The notes below the pieces were generated by a model. The model saw only the letters and a program-made list of their open reading frames with translations. It did no database searches and had not been told where the DNA came from. Shown here piece by piece: positions 54,301 to 64,000 of a stretch of 64,000 bases of DNA. Position numbers and translations under genes: made by a program. Positions within the stretch are counted from its first letter, which is position 1; each line of letters begins with the position of its first letter. Source of the stretch: Saccharina japonica (lineage: Eukaryota > Sar > Phaeophyceae > Laminariales > Laminariaceae); NCBI GenBank assembly GCA_008828725.1, contig MEHQ01000031.1, positions 463,807-527,806 on the forward strand, in the 5' to 3' direction.

Positions 54301-57300
54301 CCAATGCACATGTTGGGTTCATAACTGCTGTCGCGTACTGTATGGCACGATGTTATTTAGTCGAATACCCCCCCCCCCCCTTTAAATATATGATATATTT
54401 ATAGGTTGGGTTGGCGTCGGTTGGCAACGACGCTGTAAAACACGCCTCTCACTGCGTGAGCTAGACAACCAGGGTACCGTTTTTTTTTTTTTTTTGCGGC
54501 CACCAAAGCTGGCGGTCGAGTTAGATCATTTGTGCGGGGTGAACCTTTGCTCCGTACAGGGGGAATGATCGTATCACGTAGTGTGTATATGGTAAAGCAT
54601 CCGCGAGGCAGTTACATAGTGCTCCCATTGCTGTCTCAGGAAGTGGCCACACCAGAAATTAAATTAACTCATTTAAGCTGTCGTCCATATATGCATGTCC
54701 GCCTCATGGGTGGTTCTTAGCAGGATGCAGCTCACCCTCCATGCGACTCGCCCAATACTTCACGGCGCTTCGCGCTTGGTGCAAGCAATGTCTGCCTGGT
54801 TGGTGAAAACCGAACGTGCTCCGTCCCGGCATTGTAGGGATGCGAGAGTCTATGGTCATACGACTACGGCCGTGCACGACATGAGTACACCCCCCCCCCC
54901 CCCCCTCTCTCTGGAAGTGGCCATACCGGAAATTAAATCAACCCATTGAAGCTGTCATCCATATGCAAGCCGGCCTCACAAGCGGTTCTTAGTAGGACGC
55001 AACTCACCCTTCATGCGACTCGCCGAACACCTCACGGCGCTTGGTGCTAGCAATGTCTGTCTGGTCGGTGAAAACCCGACATGCTCCGTCCCGGCATTGT
55101 CGGGATGCGAGGGTCTATGATCATACGACTACGGCCATGCATGAACATGAAGTACACCCCCCCCCATACCCCCCAAACCCCTTGCGGACAGGCGGCGGGC
55201 CTGGAAGTGGTGGCGGACGTGATGGAATCGCAGTGCCTGCTCATCGTGGGGAAGCAGACGAAGCACCGGGAGTTGGTAGACCTCATCGTGCGACGCATCG
55301 AAGGCTACATCACGGCAGAAAAGTGCGGGGCGTTGGTTTGGCGAGGTTTACGGGGGACGTGTATTGTTTCGCTTTACAGTAGTTAGTGATTTTGCATAGT
55401 TGTGAATGCTTTTTTCAAGTACATACTGGTATATATTACATACTGTAGTTCTGTGTGTGTTTTTTTGTTATAGAGCAACTGCTTGCAGGTTTTATATGAT
55501 CATTTTTTTTTTTTTTTGTTACGTACCTACCAGGTACATTTTCTGTTCATTATTTTGATTTGGACTTTTGAGTAATAAAAAAAATGCAGTTACCCCACGC
55601 GCGGCCAAGCAATAGCTGAGTTATAATAACTCATGTGGGAGCTCTCTTTCTGTCTTTCTCTCTTTTCTGTCTCTCTCTCTCACACACAGGCACGTCATGG
55701 TGTCGTACAACGTTACGAAGACGAACCTCGAAGCGACGAAGAAGGTACGTACCAGCACGTTTCCCGAATGCGTATCAATACCAGATTACACAGCAGCAGA
55801 TTGTTCGAACCGTGTGCCCGCTGTATGCGCTCACGCGAGAGCTCTTGCTTGACGCCTTGAGGAAGACGCCTTTTTATTGTTCATTGTATTTGCAAGGGCA
55901 AGGTTGCTCTTTTCCAAAAAAATGTGTGACAACCAACTGGCTGCAGTAGTGACAACTGATTGGTTCATCTGATTCCCTCCATTTTTTTTTTTTGTCTTTT
56001 ATGTTGGAGTGTTTCGCTTCGGGCGGACGGACGGACAGACGGTAACGAAGCCGCACCATCCAATGTGAAACTCCCTCCCGCGTGTCGTACTTCACGCCGC
56101 CTCCTGTGGCCCCTCCCCATTGCCCGGCGACGAGCGAAAGGCGGCAAGCGCACGCACGATGCGGGACAATGTTGCGTCACATACCGGCGCAAGTCGACGC
56201 AAGTCGATGAGGGAAGAAAGTGCTGAAATATTCTCGCGATAAAAATGCAAGGCACGCACCGTAGTGGGGGAAGAGAGGGAGAAGAGCCTACTTAGTGACC
56301 CCGGATCTGAGTTACGACTAAAGAGGGAAAGAGAAAAGACGGACGACGGTAATAAATGGGATGGGGAAAAAAGGAAATAAAAAAAAACGAGCACTTTTGG
56401 CCGGATGCGTGGTCAATGGTCGGACGACTAAGGCAAGCATCAAATGAGGACGCCCTCCCCCCCCCCCTCCTTTCTTCTCTGTCCTGCGAACCAACTCCCG
56501 CGGCCGAACGGCCTCCCGGAACGAATGGGCGTGGTGTGGAATTTGTTCGTCGATGGTGTGTGTGTTTTGTTCACCTTTCCAGTTATTCTCTTCGCCTTTC
56601 TCTTCTTCCCCTCCTAGTCGTAGCTCAGACCCGGGATCACAAAGCCCCTCCCCCCTTCTCCACTACATTCTAGGGATGCGAGGGTCTATGGTCATACGAC
56701 TACGGCTATGCATGAAAATGAAGTACATCCCCGCCCCTCTCCACTACGGTACACGTACCTGTTATTCCTATCTCGAGCAAGAGGACAGCACTTTTTTCGC
56801 TCGTCGACTCGCGTCGGATTTTGCATACACACGCCAGGCGCTTTCTACAGCGGATTTGATACTTGAGGCAGCCTTGTCTGTCATCGAGGGGATGGTGTTT
56901 CTTTTTTTACCCCGTTCATATCTTGAAAAACAAACCGAGAATGTTTTTCTGAAACATACTCTCCTCTGGGAAAAACACGAGAAAAAATAAACAGAATTGG
57001 AGCACTTTCCTTGTAGGGGGATGAACGAGAAAAAAAAAACAAAATTGGAGCACTTTACGTGCTCGTTTTGGGAAAAACACGAGAAACGAATAAAAAAATT
57101 CAGTACTTTCCTTGCTGTGGGAAAAATACAAAAGAAACAAAAACACGATTGTGTCTGGTCCAGTAACGTCTGGCCAGCTGGGGCAGCATTGATTTCTGTT
57201 CGCGTGTTTTACCAGTCTACCAGCACCATCCCGTGCTATATCCACTAGGCAGTTCCACCTACGCGATTAACCAAACAAAAGCTGCCATAAAGGAGTTCAA

Positions 57301-58828
57301 TTATCAAACAAGCACACAGAATAGAACCAACACGCCTCATTCTCTTTTACGAACAAACCACGGAATATTCTCGGAAGGTTCCGTTTCTCGATTAATCCTC
57401 TTCTTTCCTCGTGTGGGCAAAAAACAAAACACACACGACGAGAGCAAAAATAAAAATTAGAGTACTTTTTTTTCTTTTTTTTCCCCGTCCGCGCCCTCTC
57501 TTCTCTGTTTTCCGCCTTGTGTCGCTTCGCCTAGAGTGCCTTTTCTCCCTGTTCACCAGGGCGGAAAATGTTGGCAGACGCGTTCAGCGGCTGGAAGCAC
57601 GTTCTGCCCCCTCCAATCGTTGACACTCCGCGCACCTTGTGCAAGGCATGTACAGAAACACGTATTCATATATAGGATGGCATTTGTTTTGTCTATCCCC
57701 CCCCCCCCCCCCCCCATTCATGCTCACTCCTTTTTGCCCTTTCTTGCTCCTAAAGTCATGACTCAGACCCCGGGGTCACTAAGTAGGCTCTTCTGCCCCC
57801 CTCATCCCCACTGCGGTGCGTGCCTGGCCTTTTTTTTCACGAGAAATGTTTCAGCACTTTCTTCCCTCGTCGACTCGCGTCTTATTGTGCCTTACCCACG
57901 CTACAATTAGCGCTCTCGACGGTCGGGGGGGGTCATTAGATAATCAATAAAAAAAAAACTCAGTATATACGTATATACGGAGACTCGAAAACCCTCGACC
58001 TCAAAGCTATTGCAGGACCAAATATGCTTACTAAAAATACTGGAATATATAGGTTTTTGTGTACCGGATGGGTCCTGCTAACTATGGCCTCCCGTAATAT
58101 TAATAGTAGTATTCGAAGGTAACCACTAGACCACCGGGGCGATAGAAGCGGAAAAAAAAAAAAAAAAAAACTTGGCGTACGTATGCAAGGCATGTACAGA
58201 AACATGTACGATAGCATACGGATCAAAACATGCAAACATACGTAGGCGGCCTAGTATGCGAGGCATGTACAGCAACATCTACTATAGGGTAACATGCGGA
58301 AGCCAAGGAAAGCATGTGCGGTCAGTGTGTGGTTCCAGCATATTTATTACGAGAACGGTTGCAGTAGAAAAAAAAACGCCGTAATTCTGTTCCTGACCCT
58401 ATACTGCAAGCCTCACCCTATGTCCCCAATACCCTTGACCGTTTCGGAAAAAACATTCGGGCATTTTTGTGTTATTAATAGTCTATACATATCGATTTTA
58501 TACCTGGTAGTATAGTCTATTATGGTTGAGATGGGTTTGTTTTTGTTTTCGGTCATTTCCATACTAAAAAATACCGGGTGCACCGTATCGTATTTGTGCG
58601 TGCCCCGCATTGTGCTACTTCTGCTTGTTGTGCTTGCTTTTGCTGCGACAGGTGGCTCCCGGCCAGCGGTCGCCCACCGTGTCCCAGCTCGACTTGGACG
58701 AATGGGTGGCGGTGCAGTCTCTCATCTTGAAGAAGGGGTCGAGCCGCATAATGGACGAACTCCGCGCCTGCGGCGCAATGGACATCCTCCTCTTCTCGCT
58801 CCACAACACACTCATCAGCTCGGCCTGA
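39156..58828 (+). CDS. hisG: ATP phosphoribosyltransferase (HisG, long form)
   Basis: Joined exons 39156-39284, 52284-52451, 52994-53150, 53677-53771, 55192-55322, 55690-55744 and 58652-58828 give 303 residues, the usual length of long-form HisG. The enzyme joins ATP and PRPP to make phosphoribosyl-ATP, the first, feedback-controlled step of histidine synthesis. Visible motifs: VPKKGRLYD (20-28), PERVDIAQCSDLPVTLVFLP (44-63), GEGNVDIGITG (72-82), the PRPP-binding DLVETGTTMK (174-183), and a C-terminal ACT-like regulatory domain (about 230-303) with PGQRSPTVS and the ending MDILLFSLHN. All introns are GT-AG, and phases agree at every join. No clear targeting peptide follows the chosen Met, so cytosolic or organellar location is open. 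Intron 1 is 12,999 bp and holds many transposons. Confidence 0.95.
39295..39340 (+). repeat. GA microsatellite at hisG donor
   Basis: About 20 GA units starting some 10 bases past the exon 1 donor. Reading frames through it (Arg-Glu) are not coding. Confidence 0.95.
40560..41400 (-). pseudogene. Decayed dispersed coding-like repeat, copy 2
   Basis: Reverse-oriented homologue of 28190-28770. An open frame of 107 codons (40872-40549, -) is rich in Ala/Ser/Thr/Pro followed by an acidic stretch; no domain recognised. Contains ARQGIGQTLSKTPDILGGGD in another frame, which suggests a frameshifted ancestral ORF. Confidence 0.45.
41998..42545 (+). repeat. Two direct 140-bp repeats
   Basis: 41998-42140 and 42400-42545 share aacagctgtgagat, catctttgctagctgagtg, gatcgcgcgtacttacgggt, tttatatgtcctcatgcagg and tatgagggggacac. 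Confidence 0.85.
44505..44584. mobile_element. TTAA-type MITE copy
   Basis: gcagaactgaaaaaaatgcc to cagttctcacagggttaa; left TTAA lost. Confidence 0.7.
44620..44870 (-). mobile_element. SINE-like body
   Basis: T-run, catcccatttattatcttcg, taactcagatccggggtcac, atcgcgagaaggcttcagca and gaaggcgctctcagcaactg. No tRNA-like head found. Confidence 0.75.
45772..46673. mobile_element. 0.9-kb element with about 70-bp terminal inverted repeats
   Basis: Both ends read AGGGCCC, a few bases, TTAACGAA/ACTAACGAA, then caagtttcaaatcgaatcga-type sequence, ending near atgaatcga. Interior has an R-independent block shared with 32590-32770. No transposase. Non-autonomous DNA transposon (inference). Confidence 0.82.
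47098..47240. repeat. AAGGGACCT repeat family copy
   Basis: Same blocks as 38110-38275: ttttaagggacgttgcgata, ctgataagggacgtcggtat, acaagggacctccaaccccg. Confidence 0.75.
47580..48862. mobile_element. 1.28-kb TIR element with CGGGACGGGAA arrays
   Basis: Perfect 16-bp inverted ends CAAGGGTACGCGCGGT (47580-47595 and 48847-48862). Subterminal tandem gggaatgggtcggga / cgggacgggaa arrays (47650-48000 and 48560-48845) flank a unique middle (48005-48480). No transposase seen. Confidence 0.83.
49640..49970 (-). mobile_element. SINE-like retroposon, most complete copy
   Basis: On the - strand, head at 49970-49870: ggttgccccggtagactaag (A-box-like) and cgagttcgaatcccacc (B-box), then an A-run, gctgagagcgccttcgtggc, the body and gatctgagttacgactga. 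Tail A-rich. Best evidence that the family is tRNA-derived. Confidence 0.82.
52284..52451 (+). CDS. hisG: hisG exon 2
   Basis: Residues 44-99. Continues the conserved RR-P-R-hydrophobic-D-I-A junction. Acceptor gcgcccag, donor gtgagc. Confidence 0.95.
52838..52965 (+). repeat. C-rich AAAATTGGAC minisatellite
   Basis: Four units of about 28 bp (cccccaataaaattggaatc), directly upstream of hisG exon 3. Confidence 0.88.
52994..53150 (+). CDS. hisG: hisG exon 3
   Basis: Residues 100-151 plus one base: ELGFGKCKLCVQAPVSAGI to FDQYDTPDNPT. Includes KRIVTSFP, a hallmark catalytic-domain strand. Acceptor tttttgcag, donor gtgaga. Confidence 0.95.
53170..53610 (-). repeat. C-tailed fragments and G-rich repeats in hisG intron 3
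   Basis: Two reverse C-tailed fragments (53213-53265 and 53272-53340), a GGT run (53360-53435), and ggtcccgtccaccc units between G-runs up to 53570. Fills almost the whole 526-bp intron. Confidence 0.85.
53677..53771 (+). CDS. hisG: hisG exon 4 (PRPP site)
   Basis: Residues 152-183: IKYVSGSVEAACGLGLADAV, VDLVETGTTMK. The first codon (Asn) is split across the intron. Donor gtcagc is slightly unusual. Confidence 0.95.
54052..54133. mobile_element. TTACGGGGGA-type MITE, compact copy
   Basis: 82 bp, ends TTACGGGGGACCATAGT and ACTATGCTCCCCCGTAA. The clearest statement of the family's terminal repeat. Confidence 0.9.
54367..55165 (+). mobile_element. Long C-tailed repeat, second long copy
   Basis: Near-identical to 5348-6005 at its left (gatatatttataggttggg, caaagctggcggtcgag), followed by two cores each ended by C-runs (54887-54905, 55155-55165). 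Lies in hisG intron 4 and runs up to the exon 5 acceptor. Confidence 0.8.
55192..55322 (+). CDS. hisG: hisG exon 5
   Basis: Residues 184-226 plus two bases: AAGLEVVADVMESQCLLIVG to RRIEGYITAE. Donor gtgcgg, with the split Lys codon closed by exon 6. A C-tailed repeat ends about 25-35 bases before its acceptor. Confidence 0.93.
55690..55744 (+). CDS. hisG: hisG exon 6
   Basis: Residues 227-245: KHVMVSYNVTKTNLEATKK. Only 55 bp. Preceded by a long CT/CA tract and cacacag; donor gtacgt. Confidence 0.93.
56165..56380 (+). mobile_element. SINE-like body
   Basis: gcaagtcgacgcaagtcgat, tcgcgataaaaatgcaaggc, gaccccggatctgagttacg, then an A-rich tail near 56375. Confidence 0.75.
56400..56472 (+). repeat. 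C-tailed element, second subtype
   Basis: gatgcgtggtcaatggtcgg, gactaaggcaagcatcaaat, then a C-run. Confidence 0.75.
56560..56880 (-). mobile_element. SINE-like copy interrupted by C-tailed fragment
   Basis: SINE body cagacccgggatcacaaagc and gtcgactcgcgtcgg is broken at 56665-56735 by a C-tailed core (gggatgcgagggtctatggt to gaagtacatccccgcccc). A C-tailed unit therefore inserted into, or recombined with, a SINE. Confidence 0.7.
57690..57925 (-). mobile_element. SINE-like body
   Basis: gactcagaccccggggtcac, aagtaggctcttctgccccc, gtcgactcgcgtcttattgt. C-run at the left. Confidence 0.7.
58015..58145. mobile_element. TTACGGGGGA-type MITE with tRNA-like piece
   Basis: aggaccaaatatgcttacta, aatatataggtttttgtgta and ggcctcccgtaata, then ggtaaccactagaccaccgg, which on - resembles a tRNA A-arm. 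Confidence 0.6.
58652..58828 (+). CDS. hisG: hisG last exon
   Basis: Residues 246-303 and TGA 58826-58828: VAPGQRSPTVSQLDLDEWVA to LLFSLHNTLISSA. Acceptor gctgcgacag. Completes the ACT-like domain. Confidence 0.95.
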   Translation: MAPGQRSPTVSQLDLDEWVAVQSLILKKGSSRIMDELRACGAMDILLFSLHNTLISSA

Positions 58829-58849
58829 GGAAGGAATAGATATAGAGAG

Positions 58850-59080
58850 ATGGGGGGGAGGCGTACTCATGTCATGCATGGCCGTAGTTGGTATGACCAT
58901 ACACCCTCGCATCCCTACTAGATCGGGACGGATCAACGTCGGGTTTTCAACGACCAGACAGATATTTGCTTGCACCAAGCGCGAAGCGCCGGGAGGTGGT
59001 TGGCGAGTCGCATGACGGGCGAGCTGTATCCTCTGCTAAGAACCGCTTGTGAGGCGACGGACTGGCTTGCGTATTGATGA
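58850..59080 (-). repeat. C-tailed element copy past hisG stop
   Basis: gggggaggcgtactcatgtc, core, then gcgaagcgccgggaggtggt and gaaccgcttgtgaggcg. Begins about 25 bases after the hisG stop codon, so it probably lies in the 3' UTR. Confidence 0.8.
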
Positions 59081-59334
59081 CAGCTTCGAAAATGAAATGA
59101 TTTGTTCTCTCGTGCGGCGACGTCCAGGGACAGCAATGGGTTATATATATTCATACGCTATGTATATGTAACTGCCTCATCGGTGCCTTACGATATACGC
59201 AGTACGTAGATACGACCATTCCCCTCGTGGTTCTCCACCCTGCACAAATAATCTAACTCGACCGCCAGGCATGGTGATCGCCTAGAGAAACAAAAGGTAT
59301 CCTGGTTGGGGAGAGAGAGGGTGGAGGGGGAGCG

Positions 59335-59470
59335 AGAGGGGGGGAGGGGGGGGGTACTCGTGTCATGCATGGCCGTAGTCGTATGACCATAGACCCTTCG
59401 AATGTCCCTAAAAATGCCGGGACGGAGCACGTCGGGTTTTCACCGACCAGGCAGACATTGCTTGCGCCTG
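59335..59470 (-). repeat. C-tailed element copy
   Basis: G-run, tactcgtgtcatgcatggcc, core, gggacggagcacgtcgggtt, caggcagacattgcttgc. Confidence 0.8.
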
Positions 59471-59479
59471 TGTGCACCT

Positions 59480-61900
59480 CCTCGGCTGTGTTCTTGCTGT
59501 TGTGGCGCGATCGCGTGGTCACACCCGCTGTTTCTTGGAAGCTTGACGTTCCGTTTTTTTTTGTTTTCTTGTCTCGGCGGCGGAGGACGAGGGGACTGAT
59601 GGTGGACTATTATGAATAACCCTCCTAGTAGTGACGCTAATCCGTCAATGAACCGTAGTTTTTTTCCGTGCGGGGGGAGGGGGCAGCGAGCGTCCATATG
59701 TACGGCCAGGCGCTACATGTAACGCGATCGATCCGACGGTCAACCGTACATACGTCCATGTGCTAAAAATGCGACGCGGTCCATCGTTGAACCGTTTTTT
59801 TTGTTTTGTTTTTTCCCCAGTACGTAGCTCTTGACTTTTGGTGTGGAATAGGAGGAGGAGGAAACCGAGCGCAGCAAGTGACTGGCGGCTCTTGTTTTGA
59901 GAGCGCGACAGGCGAAAACGGTGTAGTTTACAGAGCCAGAGTTGTCTTTGTTTGTCTTGGGTGTAAAAAAAAACTCCCTTGGACCCTCGAAGGACACCGT
60001 TCTTTGTTTTAGTGTGGCATGGCTTAGGCTTGTTGAGATTCGAAGACGCGTTGGTGTTGGTGTTTCTTACCCAAAGCGCTTTCCAAACCAGGGCGGTACA
60101 TACGAGTATGTGTTTTTTTGCCCGCTTGTACACATGTACGCGTGTGTCACGGGGAGGCACTTGGAAATCTCACGTTTAACGGGGTTTTTTCACGTTGAAG
60201 CCGAGCAATTGATAGGAGAGCTCAAGCATTGATTGCGATTTTAGGGGATAATTTTAACCCGCTTTCTGATTGGTCAAGTCGGAAGCACCCCTCCCGCCAC
60301 CCCCCTTCCCCGACAAGTAACGAGCAGTAAAATGTGACCCTTTTTTTTATTTTCTTTTTTCTCGGACGCGGCGTTTCGATTTATGTCGGTTTTTCGCCCA
60401 TTCTCGTCCGTTTGGTTCACGCACGCACTCACGCATCCACCAGAGGCAAACAAAACCATGAGAAAGCGGGGCCACACTCGCCACCATCCCGAAATTAAAA
60501 ATCCTCTAGGTTTGCCTAGGATTAATCTATATCGGAAACTCAAAACCTGTCTGTCTGTCTGACCCCGGGTCCAAAGAGGCTCCAATCCCTGCCTGGTGCG
60601 AAATAAAGGTGGTGCCGACCTCTTGTCTTTTCGTGTACCCTGGCATCTATCTACGCGTATCCCTCGCCAGGCAATCATCCATGCAGTACTCGTAGCCAAA
60701 CAGAATCGAAATGTTGCCAATTTTTTTTTCATGTTTTCGCAGATTTTTGCTGAACATCTGTCAGGCCTGTGGTGTCTGGGCTAATCCCGTGGCACATTCT
60801 AGCGGGTTTCCCACTGATATGTAGAGGCTGCATGCGACATGGATGACCTGCTGGGAAAATCCTAACACACTCTATATTTTGCTACCTGCGTGTGCTCGCC
60901 ACCAACTTATTTCGTTGCATTTTGGAGGGATGGGGGGGGGCGGGGGGTTCCGAAAAAACTGCACTGCAGCGAGGACTAAAACAGATCATCCGGTATCATG
61001 ATGGATCAAGGTACGGGCGTAGAACCCCTAGCCCTACCCCCAAACCTGACCACACTATTAGCGACCTGTAAATTTCCCGGAAATATCCTGCCGGACGAAA
61101 TGCGAATACTACTGACTCCAGACCTGTGCCGAGATCGATTTGTTTTAGGAAACTTTTTATCGCCTTTGCTAAAAAGGTGCGCAGCTTCCGTTGACCCCCA
61201 CGCCCCCCCTTTGCTTTGCTCGCTGCGTGCCAAGCTTCACGTTCAGTTGCTCTACAGGGCTTAGGGGCCACGGTGGGAAGGTGTTGACCCCACACGAAAA
61301 CTATAGTAAATCAAGTCTAGGCACGGTCGTCCGTCACACGCCTAAAGCTGTCGCCCCGTGACACATTTGGTTACCGGTCTCTTTCCAGTAACACGACGCC
61401 AAGAAAATTACATTTTTCCCACCACGCTACGTTGTGTCTGCCTTCATGAACTATGCAACGATCAGCATGACGGCATATGCAGGGTTAAGAGTTATCAGCT
61501 CGATATATTATTGTTTCAATATAATTCCTAAGCTATTATTCCTTTTGAAACCAAGCTTCTAAAGGCTTCCCACGCGCGGGTATTCGAGAAGTGTGTGGAT
61601 ATTCGAGAAGTGTGTGTGTCCGCTTGCACTCAAAAACCCCGAGCCTCCGCTTGGACTCAAAAACCCGGAACCTGTGATTTTTCTGTCCACAAACGATACC
61701 CGGCGAACACCCTCGGACGCCACACCCCCGAGACCTTGGCCATCGCTCGTCAAGTCACCCGCCTTCACCAAGTTTCAGCTTGTTTTGGCGCCACCTGTGT
61801 GATGTGCTGTTTGTCTCCTACCTCGTCGCACTCCCTTCAGGCCGTCTGTGACTACAGACTGGCCGTAAATATAAGGTAGACTTGTGCATATTTGTGACCA
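59480..61900. other. Interval without a recognised gene
   Basis: A frame of 88 codons at 60998-61264 (+) contains FPGNILPDEMRILLTPDLC, but no match is recalled, and no splice context supports it. Nothing else coding was seen. Confidence 0.5.
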
Positions 61901-61919
61901 TCTGAAAGTCCCTATATTT

Positions 61920-62100
61920 ACGACCATGCTGCTGAGAGCGCCTAGCAGCGTGGGTAGGCGCGATTCGACGCGATTCGACAAGGGAAGAAAGAGCTGAAGT
62001 ATTCTCGCGATCAAAAATGCAAGGCACGAACCGTAGTGGGGGAGGAGGGAGAAGAGCCTACTTTGTGACCCCGGATCTGAGTTACGACGATTAATACCGC
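61920..62100 (+). mobile_element. SINE-like body
   Basis: gctgctgagagcgcctagca, ttctcgcgatcaaaaatgca, gaccccggatctgagttacg. Confidence 0.75.
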
Positions 62101-62491
62101 GCAAGTCGGTTCCCACTTAAATTAGGAATATATCCTGCAATACTATCGGGCCGACCTATTAATTAGCGTGCAGTATCTGGCACCACTCCGAAGATAAGAC
62201 ACTTCGACCACCACACCTCGTTCTTTGCGATTCCCCGTTGCATTGACAATAGATACATCTAGTCGGGCATATTACCTTCACCTCGTTCGTCGATCGCCAC
62301 AAAAAAAACTATTTATGAAGAACAAGTATAGCGGCTGAACAAGTCGGCGTGCAATGAAGGCAATATGCTACTCCTGCAAACATGACAGTGACACCCGGCT
62401 TTGCAAGCTGACCACAAACGAAACACACCAATCAAGATGATGGCATGTGCCGGGTTGAGAAGAGCTCGATATAATATTATGGCAATATTAG

Positions 62492-62492
<1 letters not shown>

Positions 62493-62558
<66 letters not shown>
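62493..62558 (+). repeat. (ACT)22 microsatellite
   Basis: Pure ACT/TAC trinucleotide run. Confidence 0.96.
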
Positions 62559-63014
62559 ACACGCCACAATGACACTCGGCTTTGTAAGCCGAGTGGCACG
62601 TATCACTCGCAACCGCAACGCAACGGCCCGACACAACAACCTCCTGCCGGCAAAAAAACACCCCGCGCACTTTCGTAACACGGGATCTACCTCTGCGAGC
62701 GTGCGCTAAACAACCTCACACCCAACGATAAAAAAGGTAACTAACTCTTACGAGTAGCAGGGAAACCATTTAATGCACCTACCTCATGATTGTGCGCGCT
62801 AAGCACCTCATAAGATTTGTGCGGTAAGTAGTGAACTTGCGTGCCCCTTTACACGGTGTGTTGCGGTGACCAAACCGCAGATACTAATATAAAACTACAT
62901 GTACACATATAGTACATACCCCAGGTAGGTAGGTTGTTTTAATAATAGGTTTCGCGCGACACTCGTGCCAAGCGAAGACTGCGGGAAAAATAACAAAACA
63001 AACACAGTCACAGT

Positions 63015-63345
63015 CACGTCATTGCTACGCAAGCTACCTGGAGGCTCGTAACAACAAAACTTCCACGCAAGCTATCTGGGGGCTAGTCACACAACTGTCA
63101 CGCAAGCTAACTGGGGGCCAGTAGCAAAAATTCCCCGCAAGCTACCTGGGGGCTAGTAGCAAAATTGCCCCGTAAGCTACCTGATAACTAGTATTAATAG
63201 CAAAACTTCCCCGCAAGCTACGTAGAAAAATTACCCCGCAAACTGCCAGGGGGCTAGTATCAAAATCGCAAAATTGTCCCGCAAGCTACCTGGGGGGTAG
63301 TCGCAAACTACCACGCAAGCTGTAATAACTGGGACATCAAGTAGG
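63015..63345 (+). repeat. CGCAAGCTACCTGGGGGCTA minisatellite
   Basis: About nine units of roughly 35 bp (cgcaagctacctgggggcta, gtagcaaaattgcc). One unit at 63192 has a TATTAATAG insertion. Confidence 0.92.
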
Positions 63346-64000
63346 ACTGCTAACGCTCCGAGCTTGGCTACAACAAAAAAGTACGTCACAGTTGCTTGAA
63401 TGCTGAAAGAGAACACAGCCCCTTTTCGACAGTAGACTGCTGTGCCACCATAGACTACATGACAAAATCGTTGACTGACCCATTAGTGGTTTGGTCCGGC
63501 CGAGGAGCTTAAACTAAAGGGGCATGTCGTTCCTCTTCCTACTGCGCTCCTCCTACTTCCTACTAGACTACACCATGCATATATCTCCTTAACCACCGCC
63601 GACCCATTGGCTGTTTGGCCCGACCAAGGTGCTTGAACTAAAGGGATACATAACCCCTCCTACTGCCACTTCCCCCCCCCCCTTCCTCCCTCGCCACCGG
63701 CCTTCTAATATGGTTACCTTAAGCACCCCCCCGCCTCTGCCGCTTACGACTATGTCTCCGTACTCTGCACACACCAATGTATCAAGCCGTTCGTGCATAT
63801 GGCCCGGTGGATATGCGTCATGGCATCGCACCAAACCAAACACAACCAACCCTATTCACAGCAAGATAATGATTGCTGAAAACACCGATGTCGGGCAGTT
63901 CATAGATATGACGCCGTGGATATACGCGTCATAGCATCGGACCAAACATAGCCGAGCCTAATCGCGGCAAGAGACGGCTCCAACAGATAACCTAAAATAT
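63345..64000. other. Interval without a recognised gene
   Basis: Two diverged direct blocks (gcttaaactaaaggggcatg near 63508, gcttgaactaaagggataca near 63631) and two more (atatgacgccgtggatatac and atatggcccggtggatatgc) suggest decayed repeats. No gene seen. Confidence 0.55.

Noticed and set aside
60998..61264. 88-codon frame as a gene
   Set aside because: Short, isolated, no recognised domain; could be a retroelement scrap.

Overview
The window is a nuclear eukaryotic genome fragment: long repeat-filled stretches with small GC-rich exons between GT-AG (once GC-AG) introns, no operons, and interstitial TTAGGG-type repeats. Long introns, a fungal/stramenopile-like HisG and the dense non-autonomous transposon load would fit a brown alga or another stramenopile. 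That placement is an inference; nothing in the sequence proves it. A 418-base N gap lies at 17465-17882 and a single N at 24728.

Three genes can be supported. (1) About 603-13949, + strand: the 3' part of a gene of unknown function, at least six exons with matching phases, about 318 codons visible, start outside the window. (2) 22025 down to 18212, - strand: a DENR/TMA22-like translation factor (SUI1 fold). The first exon and two SUI1 exons are clear; the exon linking them and the last exon were not found. (3) 39156-58828, + strand: a complete seven-exon ATP phosphoribosyltransferase gene (hisG/HIS1, 303 codons), first enzyme of histidine synthesis, with a first intron of about 13 kb.

Nearly everything else is repeats. 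Families seen: (a) a tRNA-derived SINE-like family (about ten copies); (b) elements ending in a C-run (poly-G on the other strand), many copies; (c) about 90-bp TTAA-bounded MITEs resembling piggyBac derivatives; (d) about 82-110-bp MITEs with TTACGGGGGA ends, two of them interrupted by SINE sequence and one by a 418-bp foldback element with a 7-bp target duplication; (e) larger terminal-inverted-repeat elements at 10281-10500, 30457-31867, 45772-46673 and 47580-48862; (f) several microsatellites and minisatellites, including GACCC/GGGTC blocks arranged as head-to-head inverted arrays.

Region by region: 0-14 kb unknown gene with minisatellite-rich introns; 14-22 kb repeats, the GGGTC block and gap, and the DENR-like gene; 22-39 kb intergenic DNA dense in nested MITEs; 39-59 kb hisG with transposon-laden introns; 59-64 kb repeats with no gene recognised. 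The three genes have no evident functional link. The most unusual signals are decayed tandem copies of the DENR exon end with its splice donor, C-tailed elements lying at hisG and DENR acceptors, the inverted GGGTC arrays, and a recurrent TATTAATAG micro-insertion.
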